Origin: Clostridium sporogenes
GTDB lineage: Bacteria; Bacillota; Clostridia; Clostridiales; Clostridiaceae
Direction of reading: 5' to 3'
DNA length: 64,000 nt
Assembly (NCBI RefSeq): GCF_001020205.1
Contig: NZ_CP011663.1
Location: 2,604,001 to 2,668,000 of the forward strand
The first letter of the stretch is position 1; each line of letters opens with the position of its first letter. The notes under the pieces are model-generated. The model had not been told where the DNA came from and ran no database searches. It was given only the letters and a program-made list of their open reading frames with translations. Both the position numbers and the translations under genes were made by a program. Shown here piece after piece: positions 43,007 to 52,113 of the stretch.

Positions 43007-43843
43007 ATGGATCTAAAAAGAAAAGCAATTAGAGTAGGCATTTCAGCTTCTTTGTGTATGCTAGCATCAAACTTATTAAAAGTAAAATTTCCTTTTTTTG
43101 TTTTACTACCTGCTGTTATGCCAATCTCAACATTTTTTGGGGAAACAATTAAATTTGGAATAAATAGAATTATTGGCAGTAGCATTGGTGCCGTTATTGG
43201 TGTCATATTTGCAACTATTAAATCACAAAATACTCTGCTCGTTGGCCTAGGCATCATATTAATTGTTTATATTTGCAACTATCTTAAGTGGGATAGTACT
43301 ACATCCATTGCATGTCTAGTATTTGTATCCATTATAGTAGGAATAAGAGGAACTTCAGCTTTTCAATATAGTCTTCATAGACTTATTGATACATTTATAG
43401 GTATAGCTATAACAACAATTGTGAATAATTATATATTCAATACAGATATAGCACAATTACTTAAAAAAAAAGTTAAAAATATACAAGAAGATTTATTAAA
43501 TATAGCTAATACTAAAAATTTTTGTGGAGATAAAAATGAATTTGACAAAATTGAATGGGAACTATATGATATGAAAAAAAAGTTGAAAATATGTAATGAG
43601 GAATTTAAATTCAACAAAAAGTTCTCTCTTACAAAAGATAAACTAGAGAGTATGATTTATAGTACTACTATTATATTTGAACAAATAAAAACAATTGATT
43701 ATATTAATAACACTAAGAATAAAAATGCTAATAATACTACTAAGCCTCACATAAATAATATTGATGCTGTTATTTCCGCCCATAAAAATATATTCTTTAA
43801 TGAAATAGAAAATTTAAATAAAATCATTAATAATATATCGTAA
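43007..43843 (+). CDS. FUSC/aromatic acid exporter-like membrane protein
   Basis: A 278-residue protein. Residues 1-150 hold six membrane helices, starting LKRKAIRVGISASLCMLASNLL, with GFTIG-like IGSSIGAVIGVIFATI. The rest is a cytoplasmic helical domain with coiled-coil character. This is the ArAE (DUF939)/FUSC layout of small-molecule or aromatic-acid exporters. Substrate unknown. It has AAGAAGGTG upstream and its own terminator. Confidence 0.78.
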   Translation: MDLKRKAIRVGISASLCMLASNLLKVKFPFFVLLPAVMPISTFFGETIKFGINRIIGSSIGAVIGVIFATIKSQNTLLVGLGIILIVYICNYLKWDSTTSIACLVFVSIIVGIRGTSAFQYSLHRLIDTFIGIAITTIVNNYIFNTDIAQLLKKKVKNIQEDLLNIANTKNFCGDKNEFDKIEWELYDMKKKLKICNEEFKFNKKFSLTKDKLESMIYSTTIIFEQIKTIDYINNTKNKNANNTTKPHINNIDAVISAHKNIFFNEIENLNKIINNIS

Positions 43844-43936
43844 ATTATATTACTATTGTCTTTTTATATAAATTACTTACTAGTTTTTCTATAAAAAATA
43901 AATATATTAAAATTATATAATTATAAATTTTTAATA

Positions 43937-43975
43937 CAAAAAGGAAGCCTATGACTAAATAAGGCTTCTTTTTTG
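43937..43975. terminator. bidirectional terminator
   Basis: AAAAAGGAAGCCT pairs with AGGCTTCTTTTTT between the convergent FUSC gene and the 2Fe-2S subunit gene. Confidence 0.85.
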
Positions 43976-44032
43976 TACTATTCTCTTATTAAATAAGCTT
44001 TTTATTCTATTATATATACTTCTCTTCCTAAA

Positions 44033-44500
44033 TTAGTTATTTGATATAACTGATTTAATAGCATTTTTTATCTCATCATAACCAGTACAGCGACAAATAT
44101 TTGATTGCAACCACTGTTCTATTACATGATCATTTGCATCAGGATGTATATTAGCTAAAGCATGGCAAACCATTAAGAACCCTGATGTACAATATCCACA
44201 TTGAAAACCCCAGTTATCTACAAAAGCTTTTTGTATTGGTGCATTTTTCAACCCTTCAACAGTAACTATTTTCTTTCCTATAGCCTCAACTGTTAACATT
44301 AAACAAGATTTTATAGGCCATCCATCTATAAGAATGGTACATGTACCACAGTCTCCATTTTCACAACCTGGTTTAGCGCCAGCAAGTCCCAATTCATTTC
44401 GAAGGGTGTTCAATAAAATGTCTGATGGCTTTACTACAACTTCTTTATATTCTCCATTAACATTTAATGTTATTATTGTTTTACCAGAGATCTTTATCAT
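44033..44500 (-). CDS. molybdenum hydroxylase 2Fe-2S subunit
   Basis: A 155-residue small subunit of the xanthine dehydrogenase family. The plant-ferredoxin cluster is C-x4-C-x2-C in GCENGDCGTC, and the second cluster uses QCGYCTSGFLM and NICRCTGYDEI. It passes electrons from the molybdenum centre to the FAD subunit. It is third in the operon, 4 bases after the FAD subunit gene. Confidence 0.92.
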   Translation of the reverse strand: MIKISGKTIITLNVNGEYKEVVVKPSDILLNTLRNELGLAGAKPGCENGDCGTCTILIDGWPIKSCLMLTVEAIGKKIVTVEGLKNAPIQKAFVDNWGFQCGYCTSGFLMVCHALANIHPDANDHVIEQWLQSNICRCTGYDEIKNAIKSVISNN

Positions 44501-44504
44501 TTTC

Positions 44505-45335
44505 TTATTCCTCCAGTTTCTCTAAAACTTCTGTAAGCATTTTCTGCAACATAAATTTTCTAAAATCAGCAGATCCAGATAAATCACTTAATACTAAATC
44601 TGGTATATTATTTATTACATTATTAATTCTTATATTATTAGGTAAGCTATTATTATTTAAATAATCCTCAATTAAAAAAGATCTAAATGGATATTTACAA
44701 ACTCCACTAAAGGCTATATTTATTCTATTATTATCTTTAAGGGCTGCAATAGTAATTAGTGGATAATCTATCTTATCATTTTTAGTTCTTTTTACATGTA
44801 AAGATGGTAGTAAACGAAAATGATCATCTACTGTTACATTTACTATAAATTCTCCATCACTAAGTTGTATTCTTTTATCAAATATATCCTTCAGCAAAAC
44901 TTGCTTTATCCCACTGGAACTAGCTATAAGAACCTCACTATTAGATATTAAAAGAGGTAGCACAGCTTCCCTATATATAATTGTTCCTGCGATATTTCCT
45001 CCAAGTGTAATTTTATCTTGCATAGTATGGTCTGCAATCCTTTGTACTGTTAAACCAAGTAAAGGAAATAAATTCGCCTCAGCAATTTGTGTAAGTGTAA
45101 CAGCAGAACCAATAATCAATTTGTTATCTCTTAATTCATGGGCATTGCATTCTGAAATTCCTTTTATATCAATTACTGCCTCAGTATATACATTATGAGC
45201 TCTTGCCATACTTATAATCTCAGTTCCACCACCGTAATATAAAGGCTTTTTTCCTCTATAATTTAGTTCATCATATAGCTGAACAGCCTCTTCAATAGTT
45301 TCAGGTTTATAATATTCAAAATCAAAGGGTATCAT
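44505..45335 (-). CDS. molybdenum hydroxylase FAD-binding subunit
   Basis: A 276-residue flavin subunit. FAD-binding loops are visible as YYGGGTEIISMARAHN and TLGGNIAGTIIYREA. The C-terminal CO-dehydrogenase-like domain follows. Its start overlaps the end of the large subunit gene by 14 bases, so expression is coupled. Substrate could be xanthine, hypoxanthine or another purine or heteroaromatic. Confidence 0.9.
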   Translation of the reverse strand: MIPFDFEYYKPETIEEAVQLYDELNYRGKKPLYYGGGTEIISMARAHNVYTEAVIDIKGISECNAHELRDNKLIIGSAVTLTQIAEANLFPLLGLTVQRIADHTMQDKITLGGNIAGTIIYREAVLPLLISNSEVLIASSSGIKQVLLKDIFDKRIQLSDGEFIVNVTVDDHFRLLPSLHVKRTKNDKIDYPLITIAALKDNNRINIAFSGVCKYPFRSFLIEDYLNNNSLPNNIRINNVINNIPDLVLSDLSGSADFRKFMLQKMLTEVLEKLEE

Positions 45336-47661
45336 ATTTACCTCCAGTCTTAGCCTTCCAAATCATTTCAGGTGTTATAGGAAGTTTATCAAATTCATAC
45401 TCGGCTGCATGTGATAAAGCATTTGCAAATGCAGCTGGAATTGATATTATTCCATGTTCCGCAAATCCTCGTGCTCCAAAAGGAGCATCAATTTGTGGGG
45501 TTTCAATAAAATCAACTATATATTCTGGATTTTCACCAAATCTCATTACTTTATAAGTTCTTAATGTAGTGGTTTGCAGCCTAGCATTCTCATCATACTT
45601 AAAAGCTTCTCTGGTAGCTATTCCAAACCCCATATTTATTCCTCCCATTATTAACCCTTTTGAGGTTTTTGGATTAATAACTTTACCTGCATCTAAAACA
45701 GTAACTGCTTTTAAAAGTCTATATGTAAACTTATTAGGATCATATTCAATCTCAACTGCTTGAGCACCTACCGTCCATGCTGGTCCTGGTTTACCTTTTC
45801 CTGTTTGTTCATCTAAAACAGTAATATGGTTCATTATAAAACTTCCTCGTCCAAGTATCTGACCTTCAACTGCAAGACCATTAGCTTCTGTATAACCTCG
45901 AGCTAAATCTTTAAATGAAACATACATCTCTGGATCTTGTTTTAAATACACTTTTTCTTCTGCAACCTCTAAATCTTCTGGTGGAGATTTCATAATAACA
46001 GCAGCTAAGCTCCTCAACTGCCTAATAAGATCGTCACCGGCTCTAATAACTGCTCTACCAGCCATAAAAGTGGTCATACTTGCAACTGTTTTCCAATGTT
46101 CTGGTGAAATTTGAGTATCTACTCCCATCATTACGTGAATTCTACCTACATCCATTTTTAATTTTTCAGCAAGTATCTGGGCTAGAGTAGTTTTTGTACT
46201 TGGTCCAATTTCAACTGCTCCACAATTAAGATTTATACTTCCATCTGAATTAAAAGTAAGAAAAACTCCAGAAACAGCATTCACCGGTGAATCTGATGTT
46301 TTCCAAAAGCAACCTATTCCTTTTGCTTTTATCATGCCTTCCTTTGTCTTTATTACTTGACCTTCGTCCCATTTGGCCAATTCTTTTAATTTTATCAAAC
46401 AATCTGGCAGTTTTCCTATATTGCTTAAGGTTGTTTTTACTTGTGTTGGTGTATACTGTCCAGGTCTTATAGCATTTTTAATTCTTAATTCTAAAGGATC
46501 AATTCCAAGATTTGCTGATAATTTATCCAACAACCTCTCCATACAGAAGGTATATTCTGCATGCCCAAAACCACGATAGGAAGTAACATAAGTATGGTTA
46601 GTATAAACGCAAATTGAGTCACACCATATATTTTCAATATTATATGGTCCAGAACAATCTACTGCTATTGCTTTAGCCATTCTCGGACCAATATCAACGT
46701 AAGCTCCCCCATCAACCTTATATTTAGCCTCAAGTGCTTTAATAATTCCATCTTTTGTTGCACCTATTTTTAAATTTGCCTCAAGACCAATTTTACAAGG
46801 TGAGGTTTTAATATCTTCTTCTCTTGAATTTGCTATTTTAACCAACCTACCATCAACAGCCTTTGAAGCAAGGTATGCAATAAGTTCCAATTGAATAGGT
46901 GCCTTGCCACCAAATCCGCCTCCTACAAATGGTACTTTAACAATTATATTTCCTTCTGGTATATTATAATATTTGCTTAGAAGCTTCTTAACAGAATAAG
47001 GCCCTTGTGAAGAAGTATGAATTATTACCTTTCCATCAGGCATAATTTCTGCTCTCACATTTCTAGTTTCCATTGCAAGATGGTCTGATTGTGGAAGGGA
47101 AAAACTACCTTCTACTGTAACTTCGCTTTCTGACCATCCTTTTCCCATATCGCCTTTTCTGATTTTTATTCGGTCTGAAATATTAGTATTTTGTTCAGGA
47201 TAAACATTATGTACTGCGTGATTATATTGATTTAAATTTTCATGTATAAGAACTGCATTTGGCTTCAAAGCGTCATTTATTGAGTTTACAACAGGTAGAG
47301 GCTCATATTCAACATCTATTAGCTTTACAGCTTTCATTGCTTCCTGCTCACTATTAGCAATAACTACCGCAACGGGTTCACCATAGTAACGCACCTTATC
47401 TCTTGCTATGGGTGGCCTATCCTCTAAAACAGTTCCACAAAGTATAGGAAAATAATCACCTGTTATTACCGCTTGAACACCTAATGCTTTCTTAGCTTTG
47501 GATATATCTATTGATTTAATGTTTGCGTGTGCATAAGGACTTGTTAACATTTTAGCATACAAGGTTCCAGGAAGTAGTGTATCATCAGTATATTTTGCTC
47601 TCCCTGTAACTTTATCAAAAGCTTCTTTTCGTGGTATACTCACTCCAATTGTATTGCTCAA
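45322..47661 (-). CDS. molybdenum hydroxylase molybdopterin-binding subunit
   Basis: A 779-residue catalytic subunit. Molybdopterin-binding segments include PFVGGGFGGKAPIQLE, YRGFGHAEYTF, NCGAVEIGPSTKT and the active-site Glu loop GARGFAEHGII. A gate-keeping domain (GRAKYTDDTLLPGTLYAKML) lies at the N-terminus. It is first in a three-gene operon with FAD and 2Fe-2S subunits. No XdhC-type maturation gene is adjacent; a MobA-like gene is 3 kb away. Confidence 0.92.
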   Translation of the reverse strand: MSNTIGVSIPRKEAFDKVTGRAKYTDDTLLPGTLYAKMLTSPYAHANIKSIDISKAKKALGVQAVITGDYFPILCGTVLEDRPPIARDKVRYYGEPVAVVIANSEQEAMKAVKLIDVEYEPLPVVNSINDALKPNAVLIHENLNQYNHAVHNVYPEQNTNISDRIKIRKGDMGKGWSESEVTVEGSFSLPQSDHLAMETRNVRAEIMPDGKVIIHTSSQGPYSVKKLLSKYYNIPEGNIIVKVPFVGGGFGGKAPIQLELIAYLASKAVDGRLVKIANSREEDIKTSPCKIGLEANLKIGATKDGIIKALEAKYKVDGGAYVDIGPRMAKAIAVDCSGPYNIENIWCDSICVYTNHTYVTSYRGFGHAEYTFCMERLLDKLSANLGIDPLELRIKNAIRPGQYTPTQVKTTLSNIGKLPDCLIKLKELAKWDEGQVIKTKEGMIKAKGIGCFWKTSDSPVNAVSGVFLTFNSDGSINLNCGAVEIGPSTKTTLAQILAEKLKMDVGRIHVMMGVDTQISPEHWKTVASMTTFMAGRAVIRAGDDLIRQLRSLAAVIMKSPPEDLEVAEEKVYLKQDPEMYVSFKDLARGYTEANGLAVEGQILGRGSFIMNHITVLDEQTGKGKPGPAWTVGAQAVEIEYDPNKFTYRLLKAVTVLDAGKVINPKTSKGLIMGGINMGFGIATREAFKYDENARLQTTTLRTYKVMRFGENPEYIVDFIETPQIDAPFGARGFAEHGIISIPAAFANALSHAAEYEFDKLPITPEMIWKAKTGGKYDTL

Positions 47662-48025
47662 ATACTCTTACCTCCCTAAAAAATATATCTAAAAATTCAA
47701 TTTATATGCTCTTAACATTATCTTTATTTTTATCTATTTTAAGGTAATATATTCAATATATTAAATATTATATTTAAACATCTAGTTAATGAAATAGATG
47801 TGATAATTTACATCTAAAAACAATATAACTATTATATTTTTTATCAAATCCTTATTAATTAGAACTTATATAAGTATTTTATATTATTTCAAAATTTACA
47901 ATAAGTAAATAATATAACAATACAAAAATAAAAAAGCTAGCAAATAATTGCCAACTCTTTAATCTATTTAAAATACTATCATTAAAATTATAAAAAATTA
48001 AATCAATAATTAATATCTATGATTA
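47662..48025. other. intergenic region with terminator
   Basis: About 360 bases. It includes an imperfect hairpin at 47931-47957 with a minus-strand T-run (GAGTTGGCAA / TTGCTAGCTTTTTT) that would end the YIEGIA transcript. No ORF supported. Confidence 0.5.
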
Positions 48026-48220
48026 TCATTTAATTATAATATAATCTCCGCAATGAAGCTGAGAAATATTTGCTCTCATTGCTTTGGCTATATCTCTACA
48101 AAGTCTTTTCTGTTCCTCAATATCCTTAGCTATAATAATTAGTGGATTACCTCCAAGTATTCTATCCTTATCTAATGTAATATACGCTATTATTTCCATT
48201 TTATCTAAAGTTTGTGACAT
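48026..48220 (-). CDS. capping-complex-like small partner of YIEGIA protein
   Basis: Sixty-four residues from the ATG at 48220, which has AAAGGAGGTGG upstream. Its centre DKDRILGGNPLIIIAKDIEEQ and end KAMRANISQLHCGDYIIIK match the small protein encoded beside YIEGIA genes in spore formers. It follows the YIEGIA gene by about 28 bases on the same strand. Exact function unknown. A decayed copy of its C-terminus exists at 42286-42357. Confidence 0.7.
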   Translation of the reverse strand: MSQTLDKMEIIAYITLDKDRILGGNPLIIIAKDIEEQKRLCRDIAKAMRANISQLHCGDYIIIK

Positions 48221-48247
48221 TATGCCACCTCCTTTATTCATAATAAT

Positions 48248-49156
48248 CTATTTACTTTCAAGCGGTTTCTTCATAATTGCATGGTTCTTTTTCACATTTT
48301 CTAATAATGGAGTTTTCTTTATAGTTTTTATAAAGGCTCCTTCATCTCGTATTATTGGAACTATAGCTATAGCTATCCTACCTCTATTATATTCTTTTCT
48401 TATGTAATGGTATCTCTTAACCCCAAGTGCTCTACAAGCTTCAAAAAGTATCGCTTGTCTTTGGCCAAAGTTATCTAATGTAATTCGGTAATGCTCTTCT
48501 TTAGGGTATATAACAGCTCCTATACCTTCAGATTGAACTAGTTTTCTTGAATTATCTGTTCCCAAATAGTTTGTTACAAAAATATCATCTACATATAATT
48601 CAGAATCACGAACTTCAATTTTACCTAATTTTACTTCTGCAATATCTCCAATGGACTGTCCTTTAGAAAATCTTCTTAAAATAATAAATGTCACTGTGCC
48701 AATTGCACTTCCTGCTAAAACATTAATCCATATAATTTTGCTATTTATTATATTCATAGTAAGCTGTGTAATTAGTGCTACAACTAGTGCAAAATAATTT
48801 CTGGCCTCATAAGTCTTAGCAATCCCATCAATATATGCATCTCCTCTTTTTGCATATTCAGTATTTTCCAGAGCCTTAAGACTTTCTTTTTCTACCTTTC
48901 TCACCTCTCTGAACTGTTGAATAGCTAGTGATAAAAAAGTAATTGCAGTAAAATTTTTATTCATCAAAGCAGGTACAGCAACAGCGCCTAATGCAGCAGC
49001 GATAATCCCTGTTACCAGATTTATTAAATATCCATTAGGATAACTGGGGTATTGTCTATAATCCTGAATTATAGTTAATATTCTCGCTAAACTCCCCATA
49101 ATAATCGCAGTTATTATAAAAATAATTTGTTGTTGAGATATAATTCCTTCTCTCAT
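48248..49156 (-). CDS. YIEGIA family membrane protein
   Basis: A 302-residue protein with several N-terminal membrane helices (ITAIIMGSLARILTII, LINLVTGIIAAALGAVAVPAL). The family-naming segment is present here as DAYIDGIAKTYEARNYFA near residue 110. A soluble C-terminal domain (VKLGKIEVRDSELYVDDIFV) follows. These proteins are restricted to endospore formers; their role is unknown and probably linked to the spore. It is co-transcribed with its small partner. Confidence 0.85.
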   Translation of the reverse strand: MREGIISQQQIIFIITAIIMGSLARILTIIQDYRQYPSYPNGYLINLVTGIIAAALGAVAVPALMNKNFTAITFLSLAIQQFREVRKVEKESLKALENTEYAKRGDAYIDGIAKTYEARNYFALVVALITQLTMNIINSKIIWINVLAGSAIGTVTFIILRRFSKGQSIGDIAEVKLGKIEVRDSELYVDDIFVTNYLGTDNSRKLVQSEGIGAVIYPKEEHYRITLDNFGQRQAILFEACRALGVKRYHYIRKEYNRGRIAIAIVPIIRDEGAFIKTIKKTPLLENVKKNHAIMKKPLESK

Positions 49157-49282
49157 AATAACCTCCTTATAATTAAAATATCATTAAGAGATTATTGACA
49201 TTATATTAATAATTATACAAATCATAGGCATTATTTTCGAACTAACGCTCTATTTGTTAATTTTAAATCTTTCCCTTTTTTA

Positions 49283-49396
49283 TTACCTTTTCAACTTTTT
49301 CTCTAAAAACTCACTTACCTTTATCCCATTTTCATATACTATTTTTTCAAATTTTAAATAATCATCACGATCTATATCAAAATATACTTGTTTCAT
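49283..49396 (-). CDS. small ribbon-helix-helix-like ORF (37 aa)
   Basis: A 37-residue frame starting MKQVYFDIDRDDYLKFEKIV and ending VSEFLEKKLKR. A beta strand followed by two helices resembles short ribbon-helix-helix proteins such as antitoxins. The ribosome binding site is weak (AAAAGAA). It may be genuine or the remnant of a longer gene. Confidence 0.35.
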   Translation of the reverse strand: MKQVYFDIDRDDYLKFEKIVYENGIKVSEFLEKKLKR

Positions 49397-49726
49397 TTCT
49401 TTTTTATTTAAAAAATATTTTAATTAGGAACTATTTGATATCCTATATGCCTTTAAGTATTAAACAAAAAATATACAAAAAGAGTAGAAAAAAATTTCTA
49501 CTCCACATAAGTTATTATCTTTTATAGCTTGTTCACTTTACCACACTATTACTGTAAAATAGCAGATAATTTCCTTGTTACTATTTTCCATTTCCCCCTT
49601 ATTACTTACTATTGAATAATATAATATTTTATTTACATCAGTTAATAGGAATCCTTATTTAATAATACATCTTAATATAAGAAAGATACGACTTAACTAA
49701 AGCTAAAATTATGTTATTTCAGCTCT
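49397..49726. other. intergenic region with terminator
   Basis: AT-rich; holds the hairpin GAGTAGAAA/TTTCTACTC at 49482-49503. Nothing else recognised. Confidence 0.5.
49482..49503 (-). terminator. hairpin terminator
   Basis: GAGTAGAAA pairs with TTTCTACTC; minus-strand T-run follows. It may end the transcript of the XRE regulator unit. Confidence 0.6.
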
Positions 49727-49740
49727 ACAAATTGAAATTT
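49727..49740. repeat. cassette 3' boundary motif (copy 1)
   Basis: ACAAATTGAAATTT touching the stop codon of the XRE gene. Further copies at 50509, 52043, 53877, 54981, 56343 and 61817. Confidence 0.6.
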
Positions 49741-50346
49741 CTAAACCAATAACAATTTGATATACTCAATTAGTCTAAATAAAAAATACATTCCTATAGT
49801 GACAACTATTGCAATCAATCCTGAACAAATTACTGAGATCACTTTTTGATATGGGCGTTTTGCAACCTCACACATCTTTTCAATTTGATCAAGTTTTTTT
49901 CCCTCGGTAAAAGCTATGATTTCTCTGTATGTTTGAACGTCATGAGTTTTCTTTTGCTTTTCAATACATCTTGCATAATACATTGTAATACCAAATAGCA
50001 CTAACCAGATTGCAATTCCAATAAAATCTAAGTAAAGAAATAGTGGAACGACCAATACTCCTGTTGCCATAAGTAGTACGGTAAAAATCATACCATCATG
50101 ATTAAACTTTTTGATATCCTCTGTTTTAATTTCTTCTTTCATTTCCTCCAAATCTCCTTTAACTAAAATATCAAGAGAAACACCAAAGAGAGTGCTTAAT
50201 AGTACCAGGCTATTTATATCAGGATAGTTCTTGCCGTTTTCCCAGTTCGAAATTGTCTGCCGTGTTACAAATACTTTTTCAGCTAAATCCTCCTGGGATA
50301 ATTTTGAATCGAGTCTATATTTTTTTATTTGTTTGCTAATGTCCAT
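49741..50346 (-). CDS. XRE-family regulator with membrane domain
   Basis: A 201-residue protein. The N-terminal Cro/CI helix-turn-helix is QIKKYRLDSKLSQEDLAEKVFVTRQTISNWENGKNYPDINSL. Three hydrophobic segments lie in the C-terminal half (MIFTVLLMATGVLVVPLFLYL, IAIWLVLFGITMYYA, ICSGLIAIVVTIGMYFLF). Membrane-tethered XRE regulators of this type are common in Firmicutes. A GGAGGA site precedes the ATG. It is the leftmost of the modules ending in the repeated boundary motif. Confidence 0.87.
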   Translation of the reverse strand: MDISKQIKKYRLDSKLSQEDLAEKVFVTRQTISNWENGKNYPDINSLVLLSTLFGVSLDILVKGDLEEMKEEIKTEDIKKFNHDGMIFTVLLMATGVLVVPLFLYLDFIGIAIWLVLFGITMYYARCIEKQKKTHDVQTYREIIAFTEGKKLDQIEKMCEVAKRPYQKVISVICSGLIAIVVTIGMYFLFRLIEYIKLLLV

Positions 50347-50480
50347 TTTGATATTCCTCCTGCTTACATTCTATCCTTTGGAGTGTGTTCATGCTATCAA
50401 ACCTATTTTACATCACTATTTTTTAATATGTAAAATAGATTTTACATGCCATTTTATTGCACTATAAGTATGTATTAAAC

Positions 50481-50520
50481 AAATTTACTATTTATATTAC
50501 TCAACCTTAAACTGGAATTT
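50481..50520. repeat. short cassette-boundary element
   Basis: AAATTTACTATTT (50481-50493) and AAACTGGAATTT (50509-50520) face each other across TATATTACTCAACCTT. It lies between the XRE gene's upstream region and the serine hydrolase stop codon. Confidence 0.55.
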
Positions 50521-50538
50521 AATTACTTAACATTATGA

Positions 50539-51987
50539 TTATTTTCGGAGCCAGGTATTATATCGGTGAGTGTATACAAACCATGTAATACTCCCAGTTA
50601 ATAATGCCGATGAAATCAAAGCTGTAAGAACACTATATGTTTGCCAAATAAGTATCCTTGACCAATCAAAGGCACAGCACATTATACACAGAACAATCGT
50701 AGTAATCAGCAAAATAACTGTTACGATTATTCTCTTTTTTGTCATTGGCTGTGGCTCATTCATTTTCTTTCTGCGTAATCCTAAAATAAAGAACATAACA
50801 GCCAACAGGCAACAAATAATTGTGGCAGAAGACAAAGTGATATCAAGAAGCTGTGTGCCGCTTATTTCATAGGACTGAGAAAGATTACCATCCAATATCT
50901 CCTTAATTTTTAACACTAAATTTCTATTGGTATTTGCGCCGTTTGTCAGCAAGCAAACGGCTATGCGTTCCTTTGGCAGTATTTCCACTTCGGTTGCAAA
51001 ATTGGGATTGCCCCCTGGGTGTTCAATAATTGTTTGTTGGGAATTTACTGACCACCCCGCCCCATAAAACATTCCGTTGACATCTGGAACAGACATGTCC
51101 CCATGATGGGACTTCTGGATAATCTCATGGAATATTTCGGGTATATCATGAACAATACCCATCTGTATGCCCATCCAACGGGCCATATCTTTGGCGCAAG
51201 AAATAATGTAGCCCGCGGGTTTATTCCCAGCATAATCTGATGCATCATATGGAGTCGTCATAAAAAAGGAGGAGCGGTAACCCTGTGCCAATTGTCCAGT
51301 AGCTTGAGCATCTTCTTTGTAAACATACGTCTGGTGTAGCCCTAACGGCTGAAACACTTGTTTTTTCATGTAGTCTTCATAGCTCTGACCGGACACAATT
51401 TCAATAACCAGACCTAATACATCATAATTAACAGTTCCGTAATTATACTGCTCACCTGGACAGAATGACAATTCAGCATCTACCAGCATTTCTACGGTTT
51501 TTTGCAACATATCTGGCGTATTGCCTTGTGGAATGATTTGACTGTGACTACCATTTGTTAAGCCGCTAGTATGATGTAAAAAGTTATTAAGTGTAATACT
51601 TTGCATATCAATGGGTTTCCCCTTATACTTTAACGTAAACCAAGGTAAATACTTTTGGATGGGGTCAGTCATTGACAGCAGTCCTTGTTTTTCCATCAGC
51701 AAAATACCTATGCCCGTAAAAGCTTTGCTTAGCGAAGCCAGCTCATATAGCGTATTTTCACTTGCTGACAGTCCCTTTTTACGATCTGCATACCCAGAAG
51801 AAAAGTATAATACTTCATCATCAGCAAGTATTGCAATTGACATTCCTGGCACACCTGATATACGACAGGCATCATCCAGCAACGTTTGTATTGCCGAAGA
51901 TTGCGCATCTGGCAACGAATAACTTTGTATTGGGAATCCTGAGAACAATATAAGTATCGTTAATACAAAAACTATAGTCTTTTTCAT
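50539..51987 (-). CDS. beta-lactamase-like serine hydrolase with membrane tail
   Basis: A 482-residue class C beta-lactamase-type hydrolase. A signal peptide (residues 1-27) precedes the catalytic domain, with the nucleophile motif SxxK in ELASLSKAFTG, the YxN-type motif YNYGTVNYD, and HPGGNPNF in place of KTG. Three to four membrane helices follow from about residue 375. Such proteins are usually esterases or D-aminopeptidases, not antibiotic resistance enzymes. Codon and base use look less AT-rich than the neighbours, suggesting transfer. Confidence 0.85.
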   Translation of the reverse strand: MKKTIVFVLTILILFSGFPIQSYSLPDAQSSAIQTLLDDACRISGVPGMSIAILADDEVLYFSSGYADRKKGLSASENTLYELASLSKAFTGIGILLMEKQGLLSMTDPIQKYLPWFTLKYKGKPIDMQSITLNNFLHHTSGLTNGSHSQIIPQGNTPDMLQKTVEMLVDAELSFCPGEQYNYGTVNYDVLGLVIEIVSGQSYEDYMKKQVFQPLGLHQTYVYKEDAQATGQLAQGYRSSFFMTTPYDASDYAGNKPAGYIISCAKDMARWMGIQMGIVHDIPEIFHEIIQKSHHGDMSVPDVNGMFYGAGWSVNSQQTIIEHPGGNPNFATEVEILPKERIAVCLLTNGANTNRNLVLKIKEILDGNLSQSYEISGTQLLDITLSSATIICCLLAVMFFILGLRRKKMNEPQPMTKKRIIVTVILLITTIVLCIMCCAFDWSRILIWQTYSVLTALISSALLTGSITWFVYTHRYNTWLRK

Positions 51988-52016
51988 AAACTCTCCTTAA
52001 TTACAACTACTAAACT

Positions 52017-52056
52017 AAATTCTAATTTATATTACTCAATATCAAATTGGAATTTG
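52017..52056. repeat. short cassette-boundary palindrome
   Basis: AAATTCTAATTT (52017-52028) and CAAATTGGAATTTG (52043-52056) enclose ATATTACTCAATAT. The whole folds as a hairpin with one mismatch and one bulge. It lies between the serine hydrolase start and the AraC gene end. Confidence 0.65.
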
Positions 52057-52113
52057 TTATTTCATGTTTGGTTTTCTCGTTAGAAACAATAGTAGATAGG
52101 CAGTGGATTTTAT

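Noticed and set aside
50539..51987. True beta-lactamase resistance gene
   Set aside because: It keeps SxxK but has HPGG in place of the KTG box and a membrane tail, which fits esterase or peptidase relatives.
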